Under the pieces are notes generated by a model that was not told where the DNA came from, did no database searches, and saw only the letters and a list, made by a program, of their open reading frames with translations. Positions 25,601 through 38,230 of a stretch of 64,000 nucleotides of DNA are shown one piece after another (position 1 is the stretch's first letter; each line of letters starts with the position of its first letter). A program made the translations under genes and the position numbers. Origin of the DNA: Onchocerca lupi (lineage: Eukaryota > Nematoda > Chromadorea > Rhabditida > Onchocercidae); contig JAOVVO010000213.1 in the NCBI GenBank assembly GCA_028564675.1, positions 49,254-113,253 on the forward strand, in the 5' to 3' direction.

Positions 25601-28600
25601 ATTCAAGAATGAGTTTTATCAAGAATTTCGATCAGTCATTAAAATGAATGTTTTTAAGAGAAAAATATCTAACAGATAAATTTATAAGTGATAAATTATT
25701 TTCTAACTGATAAATTATCGTTTGCTATTCATTCATCTAATAAATTAATCATTCACTTATGTACGATTAAAATTGCAAAATGCAAAATAGCATTACAAAA
25801 AACTTCTTTTTTTTTTTTAAATTTACAACTATCAAATTATTTTTTGATCATTGTTATTGAGAAATTCCCACTTTACTTATCGTACTAAATCTATAAAAAT
25901 CTAAGTTTGATTTTCTCATTTAAGTTAAATTATTGAACTTCAATATAAAAACTTGCTTATTTTTAATGGTTTCATTGAATTTTCACTGAAATCATTGTTT
26001 GTTTTCGTAGTACCACAACGACGACTTTGAACGCTACTAACGTAATATAAAAATTGACATTTACGATACATCAAATCTGCGCCAAATTTCGCAACCAAAC
26101 TTCGTGGCTTCTCACTTATCATCTAAAAATAAATTTCCGTGTTTTACGTAAAGTTAACATTGTTTTATCTCCAATCACTTTCACATTAGAATAATAATGA
26201 TATATTATTTGCCATTGTTTTAATAAAAACAACTTTTAGATTTTTGTTAATAATTAAAATAAAAAAAAGAAAAATAAGAATTTCTTAAATTGGATTTACT
26301 TAAATAATTTTTAACTAGAAAATTATCGAGAAAAAAAATACAAAAAATAAAACGAACAAATTCTGGTGCTGGAACTGCTTTCGATAAATCGGCAATATTA
26401 CAGCTTACCATATGAAAAAGTAAATCTACTTTTATGTCTTTTTCACCCAGCGGCCAATCTAAAATATGGAAAATTCTGAATTATTGTTACTACCATCATT
26501 AATTAATTAAATCATTAACTTGATCAATAATTCATTAATTAAAATTTCAACTAATTAATGACGATCAATTTCCTATGTTAATTCTCAAAATAATTTGAAA
26601 TAATGCAGGCTATTTTGAAATTAATTGAAAACAATTTGAGATGAAGAAACAGAAATGATAAATTAAATTATCTTATAATTATTTACTTCCGATATATGAC
26701 AAGAAAATCTCAAAAATTAAAATAATAAAAAAGTAAAGATATAGATGAAAATAAAATGAAATCTATTTACCATATTCTGGTGCTTCATACTGTAAAACTA
26801 ATTTGATGGTTCCATTGGAATAGTAACCACTTTCGATAAATGATTGATTCTATAAAAATTAATTTCCATCAATCGTAATATCATCATTCATGAAAGTCTC
26901 GATAGAAGCTCTCGGGAAGATTTCAAGATAAAATCACTTTTAAAAAATCCTTTATAATTCATATGCCTCATTTTATGGGTGTTATATTTATCTGGAAAAA
27001 GATTGGTCAAAAAATTTCAATGAATTTAAAAATTTCAAAACGAATTTTATTTTAGGACTTTCATTCAATAAAATATAGAAATACTAGTTTATCGGCAATC
27101 ATACTTATTTATGAGATCATAATTTAATAAAATTCATAAGTCTGGTTTATTTTTGAAAGGTCTTAGTTAATAGAATAACCGCTGTTTACTTAATTAAACA
27201 ATGCAAGAGTGATGAAAAACTGCATTAATTACCTATGATTACCTAGGGATCAGATTTTTACTTAACAAATAAGTCGACAAATTCGCAACATTTATCAATT
27301 CGTCGTTAATAAGCGATGAAAAAAATTTAACTTACGATATATTCCATCGATTGAACGGTTATATTCTGCACAATTTCGGGTGATGAAGGAGGAATTCTTT
27401 GTATATCACTGAAATTGCTCACTCCTCCACTTGTCACTGATGCAATTCGAAACAGTAATACATTACAAAAATCGATTTCAGATTTCGTATAATTTATCAG
27501 TGATGTTGTGTTGCTAAGCTAAAAATATTGATAAATTCCATTCTAGTCAAGTTGAAATTTTACAGAAATCATTCATTTTCTCTTTAATTCAATCCATTAC
27601 TTCAATTTCTATTCAAGAAAAATGAAAAAAAATTTTTTTTTTTTTTTTTAATGGCCATCTATTCGCTCAAAAATCTACCTTACTGTTGTTCAATTTTTAG
27701 CAGAGAAATTGAACTAATTGACATTTCATTTAAAAATTTCAACAATTCGCTTTAAAAGTTTGATGTCTTAACCTTAATTGTATCTTAATTTATGTAAAAA
27801 TACCTTAAAACCTTAATTTAATTAAAAATATCTAATTAACAGGAAGTATTTTACGAAACTATTATTGAATTTTGCTCTTTATCAAAATAAAATAAATGAT
27901 TAATTGATAAATGAAAGAACAGTAAATGATAAAGCATTTATGACCAAAATTTACGCAAGTATGCCTAATTTTATCTTATCATGCAGTTTGGTAACGAATT
28001 GTTATTATTATTGTGGATTTTTTCAAAATGAAATAAATGAATTATTGATAAATGATAGAATAAAATAAACTGATTTTTCTTGATAGCTAATGTCTTATAC
28101 AAGTATGCTTATATTTTATTCCATCGAATAATTTAAACTTCGATTATTATTATGAAATTTCTAAGATCTCTCAATTTCTCACTAAATGATCGTCGCTGAT
28201 CATCTGATGCAGAAGAAAATTAGCAGGCCAAAAAAAAAAAAATTACTAAATAAATGATCGTCGCTGATCATTTGATGTAGCAATTGGCCAAGAAAAAAGC
28301 ATCGCAATAACGGTAAAATTCTTAAAGCTCATAAAAAAATAGAATTTGTTTACTCGTTAAACTTACAACATTCTGAACATATTGATTGCCACCAGATTTT
28401 TTCATCATTTCCAACAAATACAATGTTCCATCACCAGTCCATGTAATATTAATGGAATATGAAGGTGTATAAGACCATTTAATAGATTTTGGTTTTTCTG
28501 GTTTTGATCCTTCATTTAAATTACCACCACATGTTTTCCAACAAAATTCCTTATCTCGAATCTTATCATCCTATAAAAATTTAACATATCACAGAAATAT

Positions 28601-29829
28601 TTAATCAATTCCAATAATATTTCTCAGAAAACTTTCGTCACTTTTTTTTATTGAAATTTAACAAAAAAAAAAAAATTGTTATCATTTTGCAAAATTTTAG
28701 GGACAATTTTTTAGAGTAATTATGAGAGCTTATTATATGCAAAATTGTTTGCAAGCATAAGTGTTCAATGATTCTTTCTACGTCTTATTTTTCTCCTTCA
28801 AATTATTTCAAATTTGTTCATTTAATGAAATATGACTTCAATAAATCTTTTTTTTCAATTTTCCATTCTTTCAGAGATAAGATTAAAATATATGATTGCA
28901 TAACTGCAAGGAAAAAAAAACTAAACTAAATTAGGAATAATAGAAATCAAGGAAAATAAATTATTTAATTAGACAGGAGACATTTGGGGATGTAAATTCT
29001 TAGGCAATCGCTCTTGAAAGAGGGAAAAAAATAGTTTTTTTTTTTTTTTTTTTTGAACGGAATATTTCTTTTCGAACTTCAAAATAAACCTTACGCAAAG
29101 ATCATTTGCCACATTTTTCTTGCATTGCTCTTCACAATAGTCTGAAGATTGCTGAAAATTTTTTGTAATAAACTGTTATTCATCTTTTTCTTCAAGACAA
29201 ATATTTTTTACTTTATCGATTAAGAATCCATTTTAATTTCGTTTTTTGTAACAGATAAAGGAGACAAACAATTTTCCAAAATTATTTTTTATTTGACAAA
29301 TAAAAGTTGTAAATTTCTTCACAAATTCAAATATTATTATTCATAAAAAGGCTGAATTTGTGGAGTTATGGCTTAAAAATATGTTCAAAAAAGACATTTA
29401 AGTATGACATATTATTAATCTATTAAAAATTCCCTCAATTGATAAAATTCAAAATTAAACTTTTTATGACTTTTTTAAATGATTATCAACAAATCAAATT
29501 GAAAATAGAATCAGCGATGGGGTGGCATAATCTAAATTTCTAACTATTCGATCATTTCACGCTTTAACATATATTTCAAGCCAATAGAAACAATGTAAGC
29601 TTTGCTAAAAAATTTCTATAAATAATTAATTCAAATTAAATTAGCATTATACAACCGCGAAAAAAAAAAAGTTTTATTTATCATTATATGATACCTTATC
29701 ATCGATGATACATTTAGCGATGCATCTCAGTTGACAAATCCGCACTTGTGATAAGTCCGAATTGATCGACTTTTCGCCATTTATCAGAAGTAAGATAATA
29801 GATAAGAACAATACCCATAATTGATACAT
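19663..29829 (-). CDS. Receptor tyrosine kinase with Cys-rich N-terminus and FNIII-like ectodomain
   Basis: Eighteen phase-consistent exons give 949 aa: 29829-29695, 29151-29095, 28570-28367, 27518-27336, 26849-26771, 26458-26358, 26122-25957, 25584-25349, 24931-24848, 24632-24458, 24148-23959, 23123-22930, 22436-22243, 21793-21677, 21353-21139, 20770-20633, 20470-20299, 19872-19663. Order: signal peptide (LWVLFLSIILLLI), Cys-rich stretch (residues ~35-85), FNIII-like region (IKWSYTPSYSINITWT), N-glycosylation sites, TM at ~482-503, then the kinase. Kinase motifs are all intact: glycine loop LGSGAFGSVYKG (~552), VAVKKLL (~595), HRDVAARN (~715), DFGLCR (~735), LPIKWMSPEA (~752) and WSFGILMFEIITLGGSPYP. 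It should phosphorylate tyrosines on ligand binding. Ligand and subfamily are not recognised; the kinase resembles the VEGFR/FGFR and nematode KIN-16 groups. ATG 29829 is chosen because a stop lies in frame a short way upstream. Intron 7 has a GC donor. Confidence 0.9.
20471..20490. repeat. Poly(A) run in an RTK intron
   Basis: About 19 consecutive A bases directly beside the acceptor of the 20470-20299 exon; on the coding strand this is the T-rich tract before the AG. Confidence 0.7.
25584..26122 (-). other. GC-AG intron between RTK exons 7 and 8
   Basis: Exon 7 must end in phase 1 to join exon 8 in frame (xAT TGT GCT ACT). No GT gives that phase, but A|GCAAGT at 25957/25956 does. GCAAGT is the usual strong sequence of GC donors. 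The intron runs 25956-25585 and ends in TTTAG. Confidence 0.65.
28181..28293. repeat. Diverged ~60-bp tandem duplication in an RTK intron
   Basis: AAATGATCGTCGCTGATCAT is found twice (near 28184 and 28251), each followed by (C/T)TGATG(C/T)AG and a GGCCAA block. The copies are separated by an A run. Confidence 0.7.
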
Positions 29830-31602
29830 TAGCAGCAATGGTTCAAATCGTAACAATCCTCCATTTGATATCGATCAAAATTAGCTTTTCTTCATTTAAA
29901 ATGTTTATTTCAACGTAAACGGAGATGGATGCTGTATTGTAAACTTGCAAACTTTATCATTGTAATATTATAATTTTCATTTGTTGAAAATTCAAAATAC
30001 TAATTTTTAAAAGATTCAAGACAAAAGCTATCAGTAAAACCGAGGCATTTTTACAAACATAAAATTTGTCATATTTCTCAGTCAAATGAATCATTTTATC
30101 CATATCTTATGCTTTAGTCTGATACAAAAGTCTTTGTTCTCTTCTCATCTTCCAATCTGCTAAAGCTTACGTGCATTCTCTAAAATATTGTAAATCATGT
30201 TAATTGTCTGGAATGTTATAAGGATTAAAGCTTGTGTGCATTGTTTAAAATTGCAAGCATTGTCTATATCTCTTATCTTTTGTCCTGATAATCAATTCTT
30301 TTTTATAATAGATGAAGTGATTGCCTACCAGGAAACCAATGATTGTCGATGTAAAAAGATTTTCCACTTAGTAGTCAATCAAAAGTTATCCAATGATTAC
30401 TCAGTCAATTAACTCAATGATCAAAACTCAATTCACTCGTCAATCAATACCCTCCAAATCAATTCAATCACCTAAATTCAATTCATATTTACATTATCGA
30501 AAAAATTTCATTCTCTCTTCTAACATAGACGACGATCAATCCTCTACCAATCAATGAAATTTTTCTCGCCAAAATTTATCTCTTTATCTCTCTGTTACAA
30601 TACACAAAAATTTTTCTTGATAGAAGTTTCTTTTTATCTCAAAAATTTTCACAAAATTCTTAAAAACGAATACATAAATAAATTTATCCAAAAATAAATC
30701 ATTAATGATAATAATTTTTATGAAAAATGATGCAATTTTAACTGAGACATAAATTGTATCATTTTTTTTTTTTTTAAAGCGCTGAGACTTATTTCATGTC
30801 CCAGCATACAATGATATATATGAAATGAAGGCTAAGCAATTCATAATTAAGGTCTCAGTTATTGAAACATTTGGCGAATGAATCATTTTATCTTTTTTTT
30901 CATTCAAAATCCATCGTATAAACAGGAAAAATTACATATGATCCTTCAAGGAAGTCTTTAATTACGAGATTTCTCTAAAAATTTCGTTCATTTCATCCAA
31001 AACTATATTGGTTAGAAACGCTGTAAAGTTCCTCAATGAAGCCTTTATTCTAGAAAAGATGAAAGAAATGATTTAGCATTTATTAATGATACTGGACGGA
31101 TAGAAGTAATCATGCAATATTGAAAAATAATAAGTCAATTAATTTTAAAAGGAAACTTTTCCTAAAAAATGGAATAAAATAATAAATAATAAGAATTATA
31201 ATCTAATTCGACAGGAGAAATATTTGAAGGTTTGTGCTAGTAAATAAGTTTTTTTTAATTAATTCCACATTTTAATTAATACGATAAATAGTATTTAGCA
31301 TGGCTCTTACGTCATTTCTCATTGAATGTAATTTAAGATTTAATTGTGACATTAATGAATTGATTCATAGTGTGTTATTACTATCATTTCCTTCCCCCGA
31401 AAGATAATTCTTAAATGGCATCCAATGACCTAATATTTCCAATTTTATTTAAATATTCATGAATTCCTAAAATCACTGATATTATCTTCACCGTTAAGCA
31501 TTACTTATCAACTTTTGCATTAAATTCGATTCATATAATTTTATTACTGAAATGATTGCAAATTTTTATACACCAAGAATCACGGGTCATGTTAAAATGG
31601 AT
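29830..31602. other. Intergenic upstream of the RTK gene
   Basis: AT-rich, with no gene recognised. It is the likely promoter side of the RTK gene, but no defined element stands out. Confidence 0.5.
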
Positions 31603-32226
31603 GAAGTGATAAGTTCATATAAAGAGATTAGGTGAAAAGTTCATATTAAACAGGTTAAGTTATAAGTGCATACAGATATGTTAGACAATAAATGCATAAA
31701 AATAGATTAAATGATAAGTTTATATAGATAGATGAGATGATAAGTTCATATAAATAGGTTAAATGATAAATATGCAAAAAGATTAAATGATAAATGCATG
31801 CAACTATGTCAGATGATAAGTTCTACACATAAGTTAGCTGATAAATGCATATCAGTAGATTAGGTGATAAAAACATACAAATAGATTAAATGAAATGTAT
31901 GTAAATAGATCAGATGATAAGTTGATACAAATAGGTGAAATGATAAATATATACAAACAGGTGATAAATGGATTAGGTAATAAAAACAAGTGATAGATTA
32001 GATAATAAATGCATGCCAATAGATTAAAATAAGATTGATAAGCATAGATAGCTAATAAATATATACCAATAAGTTAGATGATAAATGCATGCAAATAAAT
32101 TAAATGATTAATTCATGTAAATAGATTAGGTGATAAATGTATCAATAAAAATAGATTAAGGAATAATTTTATACAACTAAGTTAATTGATAAATATTTAC
32201 AAACAGATTAGACAATAAATACATAT
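31603..32226. repeat. ~26-bp minisatellite, about 24 degenerate units
   Basis: Units follow the pattern (A/G)TTAAATGATAAATGCATAC with an AAATAG tail, varying between about 24 and 30 bp over ~620 bp. Each carries GATAA or AATAA and usually a TGCAT- or TTCAT-like core. The copies are diverged, so it is an old array. Confidence 0.85.
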
Positions 32227-33151
32227 ATTGGAATTTTTTAAGATAAAATTGCGAAAAAAAAAATTACAAATTTATTGCTATATATTATCTAAAATTAGAT
32301 GAATTAAGCAAAAGTAAATAAATTTTGAGAAAAATATAAGACAGACGATACGAATCGCATTCTTGCATCAATAATCTGCGCATAGAACATCGCCAATTTT
32401 CGATGAAAGTTGATAGAAACAGTGGCAATGATGAACAAGAGCTAAAGAATGCAGTACATGCAGACTTGCACTCAGTGCATGTCACAGCAATATAGCAACA
32501 GGTTTTTGTTCAGAAATTGAAGATTTCGTCGCAAACGAATCATTTATGACATTTTATTTGAGCAATCGTCGCTACTTTGTAAGAGGTATAAAAGATAGGT
32601 TGGAAACCGGTTTTTGAATAAATTTAAGAACATTGGGAAACAAATAAACGAACAGAGATAGACAGATGGGATACAAATAAATTTGCAGGTATCGTACATT
32701 TAAACCTTGTACCTTGTACCGATATTGATCATAGAACAGGTATTATATATTTAGTTCAATTACTTATGTTACTTCATTGAAAATGTACCGGAAATTGTCA
32801 ATGTTTTTCATTTAGTACAATTAATTTTAAAAATTTCGAACTTTATAAGATGGGCACAGTAAATCAGTCATTGTCCATCGATGTGTCAAAATGTTTGCTT
32901 AAATAACGGTAGTGTATGGTAAATACAGTAGGCGTATTATTGTTTCATAGTAATTTCAATTTTTACTTCAAATCTCAATTTATACGGAAGAAATGATGAA
33001 AATACATTAGAATCTTTTTATTTCTCATTCATTATCAAAATTAATTACCGAAATATTCTAAATTTAAAATTAATTTGGCTATTATTTCAAACAGGCTAGA
33101 AGCGGACGAAGTGTGAAGTATTACAAAAAGATGCCAATTATCAGAAGAATC

Positions 33152-33183
<32 letters not shown>

Positions 33184-33863
33184 GAACTTTTGGACTGGAA
33201 TAGAAGAATTCATTAAGAAAAAGGAATCGAAATAAATATATGAAAAAAAGTTTAAGTATCAACTACGACAAATAATTCCATTTCAAGCTATTCTCAAAGA
33301 TGGTATGGAAAGGAAATGAAATACTCCATTTAAAAGTTTTCCAATTTACAAAAAGTAATTTATTTTAACATTTCGCATTTGGCGAACGGTACGGTCTCGT
33401 TTATTTCCTTCTTAATTTATCATTTTTTAAAGAGAATTTGCCAATTTTCGAAATTACATCGATTACTTTCCTATGTTTGAGACTCATTTATTTCATCTTT
33501 TTCAATCAGTACTTGTCAAGATTGTCTTTATTTAAATCTTGCAATTATCCCAGTAGTATATCACATACAGCATATCCGATCTTGTGCTACTTACAGGGTG
33601 TATTAGAGTATTATAAGATCTTTATTAATATTGGACTTATCAATTTTGCATCAATGCATTTCTTAATTCTAAATCGAATTTTCGAAAACTTTCATATTTC
33701 TCTCTCAATAACTTTTTTACTTTCACAATTTCATATTTTTATATTTTTAAAATGATGAAATTTTTAAATTTTAGGGAATAAATTAATTTATAAAAGAACA
33801 TCATACTAGTGTTTGTGCATAAATATTATACTGCAAGATCAGTAAAAGTTTTGGAAGGAAAGA
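32227..33863. other. Intergenic, includes an A29 tract
   Basis: No gene recognised. It holds a 29-base A run at 33152-33180. An open frame at 33438-33755 (plus) is hydrophobic but has no recognisable motif, and I do not support it as a gene. Confidence 0.5.
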
Positions 33864-34019
33864 TATGGATGGTGGCGAGCAGTCAGAGATTATACATCAT
33901 ACCAGTGGAAATTGTTATGCAAAAAATCAGCAAAAATTGAGGCGTAATCATCGAAAACGCAAACAGATTAATCAAATACCATCAGTCAGAGAATTTGAAA
34001 TTAAAGAATTGAAAGATTA
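33864..34019 (+). CDS. Small basic ORF, possible 5' exon of the F-box-like gene
   Basis: The ATG-initiated 51-aa frame begins MDGGEQSEIIHHTSGN, continues with the basic run RRNHRKRKQ and ends EIKELKD. Its codon use looks more coding-like than its surroundings. A phase-0 GT (after ATACCATCA) could splice to an acceptor ending TTTGAAG before 34305, extending the F-box-like protein at its N-terminus. It could also be an independent small gene or chance. Confidence 0.3.
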
Positions 34020-34355
34020 AAAAATTATAAGTCCGAATTCTAAGTTTCGATATTCTGAAACTTTTCGCAAAAATTTGCGAATGTTGAAGAAATTTGGAAA
34101 TTCAGAGTTTTGGAATCGCTGTTTAAAATATTTTCTTCAAAATTTTCGTAAAAATTAAATAAATAATTTATTAAATATTGGAAATTTAAACCATTAACTT
34201 TTTTTCAATGTGAATTTTCAAAAGAGCGTTTATTTGAAAAAGAAATTAATTCAAAAAAAAATTCCAGAATTGCTTCGAATTTAAGGAAAAGTTATTTTCA
34301 TTTGAAGATACTCAATCGAAGATCAAAAATTCGTGCGCTCTCAAATAATGCGGAA

Positions 34356-36166
34356 ATGATTCGAATGGAATACGATACAATACCGTTCACTTTGCAACAA
34401 TTACCAATAATTGTACTAGCACAAATCGTATCTAATTTAAATATCCATGATCAAAAGAATTTCTCTAAAACCTGCAAAGCTGCCAAATCGGTAAAGATCG
34501 ATTCAAATGATTGTTCTTTTTGCTTCTATCAAAATGCGTAATCTATATAAATAAAAATGTAACGATTGTTGTGATTTTTGACACGACCGTTGCAAGTTCT
34601 TCACCGATTATTCTGGAAATTTTGATGCAACGTTGCATTGAATAAGCACGTGTTCTTATAAAGATGTGCTTACTTTTTTTTCACTGGCATACCTGTGACA
34701 GCTAAAAGTAAGTGAGATAGTTGAATTTATTAACCACGCCTGTTTTCTGCATTGTTCATGTTTACACAACATTTCAAGTGTTTCATCAATTATTTTGAAA
34801 TTTTGATGCAACGTTGCATTTGAATAGGCGCTTGTTCGGAGATTTAAAGATTTGAATAAACGTACATTTAAATTTTTATTTATATGGATTACGCTTTGCA
34901 GAGCGGGCTCCAGCTACTTAATAATATAACGTTTACTTGGATTTATATTACGTTTACGTGTTACAGGCTATAAAACTATACTGGGATTCATATACCGATC
35001 TTCATATCGATTCTCTGATGAGACAAACTTTTTCATTCATCAATGAGAAAAATCGGTGTTCACTGTATGCTATACGTAGAGAAGTTAGCCAAGCGTTACG
35101 TTTAATACCAAACTTTGCATTACGCAGGATTCATTTTCAACCTATTTTATCACTACATTTACAGGACTTAAAAGATATAGAAACTCGCTCAAAAAAGTTT
35201 GTTTTTTTATTTCGAATCTCGTTGAGAAATTTCGAAATGGAATTTTGAAGCATTCTAAAATTTCATAGAAAAGATTAAAAAAAGCTTTAGATTTAAATTG
35301 CTAAAAAACTAATTAGATTGTGATATTCTTCCCAAATTAAGTATACTCTAAAATCAAAATGACCAGAATTAGGCTATCGTTTGACCTCTTTCTCTGTTCG
35401 TGATACATCACGAGGTGTAAAAGACTTTTGAAAAAGACATGTAATGTCATTCATCAAAATTCTATTAAATCTATTTAATAATTAGGCTATAATTAAGAAT
35501 CGATGTTTGCAATTAAGCTTGTCAATTTAGCATAATTTTTTATCAATATGAAACTCTCGAAAATGAATTATTATTTTCGCTATTAATTAATCCTTTTCAA
35601 AGTTTCAACATCGGGGAAAAATTCAAAAGGAATTCTTAAACTTTTAAACTAATGAGCAATATCTCATGTGATAAAATGTGATAAAAAAGAATTTTTTTTA
35701 AATTATGATAAAATTTAGATCTGCAAAAGAAATTTACGGTGAGGTAAGACATTTGGATTTACGCGGTTGTTTAGTGGAATACGACGAATTGCGTTATTTC
35801 GCGGTCGCATGCACCAAACTTTCATCAATTGCAATTACGCATGCCACTGCATTCTTACCAAATGAAATGTTTATGAATAAAGATTATTTAAAGTAATGAA
35901 CTTTCCATTAGTGTCATATTCATAAGTAATGATAAGTTAATAACTAGTGATAAATTTAACTTCAATCTTATCATAAGGTAAGTTTATTTTTCAGAGAGAT
36001 TAAATTTGGACAGCGTCCATTCGGAAAAATTCGCAATTTCTTACGCTTATCACTTCCAAATTTTGCGGAAATGGAAAAAAACGGCAAATTACCGATAGCA
36101 CATACCGAATTCCTTGTTAAATTACTGATGATATTCCCATATCTTGAAACCTTTTACATCGATTGA
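34356..36166 (+). CDS. F-box-like protein, probably C-terminally broken
   Basis: Exons are 34356-34492 (approximate start), 34967-35196, 35719-35892 and 35995-36166, all phase-compatible. Exon 1 contains LQQLPIIVLAQIVSNLN, then FSKTCKAAKS, a good fit to an F-box (L-P-x-x-V/I-L-x-x-I-h-S-x-L ... CK). The remainder, with HLDLRGCLVEYDELRYFAV, LSSIAITHATAF and LSLPNFAEM, looks like a leucine-rich-type repeat region. F-box proteins act as substrate adaptors of SCF ubiquitin ligases; this is a family inference. Upstream frame stays open to 34302 without an ATG, so a further 5' exon is likely. The model ends early at TGA 36164, but the +1-shifted frame continues open for about 30 codons (SEYFVNESDNRKFKYLVYTM), suggesting a frameshift or sequence error. 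Confidence 0.65.
34542..34917 (+). mobile_element. Helitron-like non-autonomous element in an F-box gene intron
   Basis: The 5' end is TCTATATAAATAAAAATGTA, the common start of animal Helitrons. The 3' end has a small hairpin (GAGC-GG-GCTC, 34901-34910) three bases before CTAC, one change from the CTRR consensus. The element is bounded by A on the left and T on the right, as expected for insertion between A and T. No Rep/helicase is encoded. It lies wholly in intron 1 of the F-box-like gene. Inside are two diverged copies (34596-34655 and 34777-34840) of a segment carrying the palindrome ATGCAACGTTGCAT. Confidence 0.5.
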
Positions 36167-37918
36167 AAGCGAATATTTTGTGAATGAGAGTGATAATAGG
36201 AAATTCAAATATTTGGTGTATACCATGCGCGGTCTTTTTTTTTTTTTTTTTTGATAATAAAATATTGATTTACTATTAATAAAATTTAACAAATATTGTA
36301 TTGCAATAATTTATCGATTAAACAATTACTTAACAGTTACTCAAACTGATCGAGTAAACAATTATTTAACAATTACTCAATCATTCGTTAGGTATTATCT
36401 CTGATTCCTATACATTACTTATCAACTTAGATTCCTTTCCAAAATTGTATCATGTTTGAAATTAATAGTAACACAAAGTAGCAACAACCAATTTAATATT
36501 TACTATTTAAATCAAATACTACAATTTTAAAATAACTTATTTTTCGTACTGATCACTTTTTTTTCTTCGTTTTATCAAATGATATTCTCATACTGCTCGC
36601 AATGATTCGTTGCGATCGAAAAAAGGAAAAAAATATAAAAAATATTGAAACATATAATTTATATACAATATTAGGTTTTACTTTTTTTTTTTTGATGAAA
36701 TGAATTTTTGACTAAAAAATATTTTATCATTCATTGAAAAGCAATCACGTAAATATTCGAGCCATCATGTTTAAAAATTTCTCCTGTTCTCCTCTAATTT
36801 ACTAATTTTAATTAAATTTAAACAAATTATTATTGCTTTAAAGAAGTGTTTCCCAACATTTATTAATTTGGCAACTGAAGACTTAGTCTAAAAAAATTTC
36901 AAATTAATTGAAATTTCGCATTTTTTTTTCAAATTTATTGGAAGGTTGTTTTGATGAAAGGAAAAATGCGCGCAGTTTTTTTCATCAAAACAATTGGATG
37001 AGGAATTTAGATTATAACATTTTTGAAAATGAAATGTATATTATAGCTTATAAATTAATTTATGTTAATTGAACGAAAATAATAATTGCCGAAATATCCA
37101 ATTTTATGTATTTTAGTTAAAATTTAAAAATTCAAGAAGACATTGAAATTGGTTATCTAAACTATTGGTGCAACCTCAAACTTTTCTAAGTATTCTTTTA
37201 TCAAATTAAGATCATAAATATGCTCATTATCTAAATTATATGATAATTTGGCCTTCGAATTATATTACGCCAATTACTTTGAGTGAAATTGTGTCGTTGC
37301 AATTTCCCTCTCTTATCATCTTATCATTACAAGTTTATTTTTGCAAGGTTCCTCTTTGACAACATGATAAATTAATGATAATATTGAGATAGCCTTTTTT
37401 TTTTGTTTTCAATTGCTTATCAAAGAAAGATGCGACTAAAATTTAACATAGAAATTTCCAATAAAATTTATGATAATGAACTAAGATGAAAGAAAAAAAG
37501 AAATTCATGTTGAAAATTATCAAATATTGCCAATATTATCAATCTTTTGCTATTGTAGAAGGAAACTTTTTAGTTCAATGATAATTTATCCTTGTTTTTT
37601 TTTTTTTTTTTTTTTTGAAATAAAGTAAAAAGTAAATATGGAAAGCGGAAAAAAGACAAAATTAAAGAATTCCATTACATACAAGATTTTTTAATCGATC
37701 AATAATTCGAAATTTAATAGACATCAGACAAGTATGGTGAATATTTTAAGAGAAAATTAGGTAGGATTGCTACGTATATTATGTATAAACTCGATTCTAT
37801 GATTATTCATAAATTATAATTTTTACTTGTTTTATTAAAATTTTAGGGCAAATTTATCTCATAATGAAGAATTAAACCAAACGAATGAAATTTTCGGTTA
37901 ATTTTTTTAAGTAGTTTT

Positions 37919-37957
<39 letters not shown>

Positions 37958-38230
37958 AATCTAGTAGGAAAATATCATTTTCAAAATCATTTTCATATTT
38001 CTTTCTTCTCAACAACATATACTTTCATCATTGATAGATAAGCAAATCCAAAAAAAGAAAGTTCAGCCAATAAATTTTACTATTAAATTGCATTGTATTT
38101 GATTTGAAAATCGATAAAATGTTGAAAAAAAAATTTCTAAAATTATGTAAATTGTCTTAAAAAAATAATGCAAATCATTTCGAATTATAAGTAAGAAAGA
38201 ATTTGCATTTCATTATTACTTATCGAATTA
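36167..38230. other. Intergenic, includes an A30 tract
   Basis: AT-rich, with homopolymer runs including A30 at 37923-37952 and T about 20 near 37596. No gene or RNA recognised. Confidence 0.55.

Noticed and set aside
33438..33755. 105-codon plus hydrophobic frame
   Set aside because: Composition fits random AT-rich DNA; no splice sites or homology noted.
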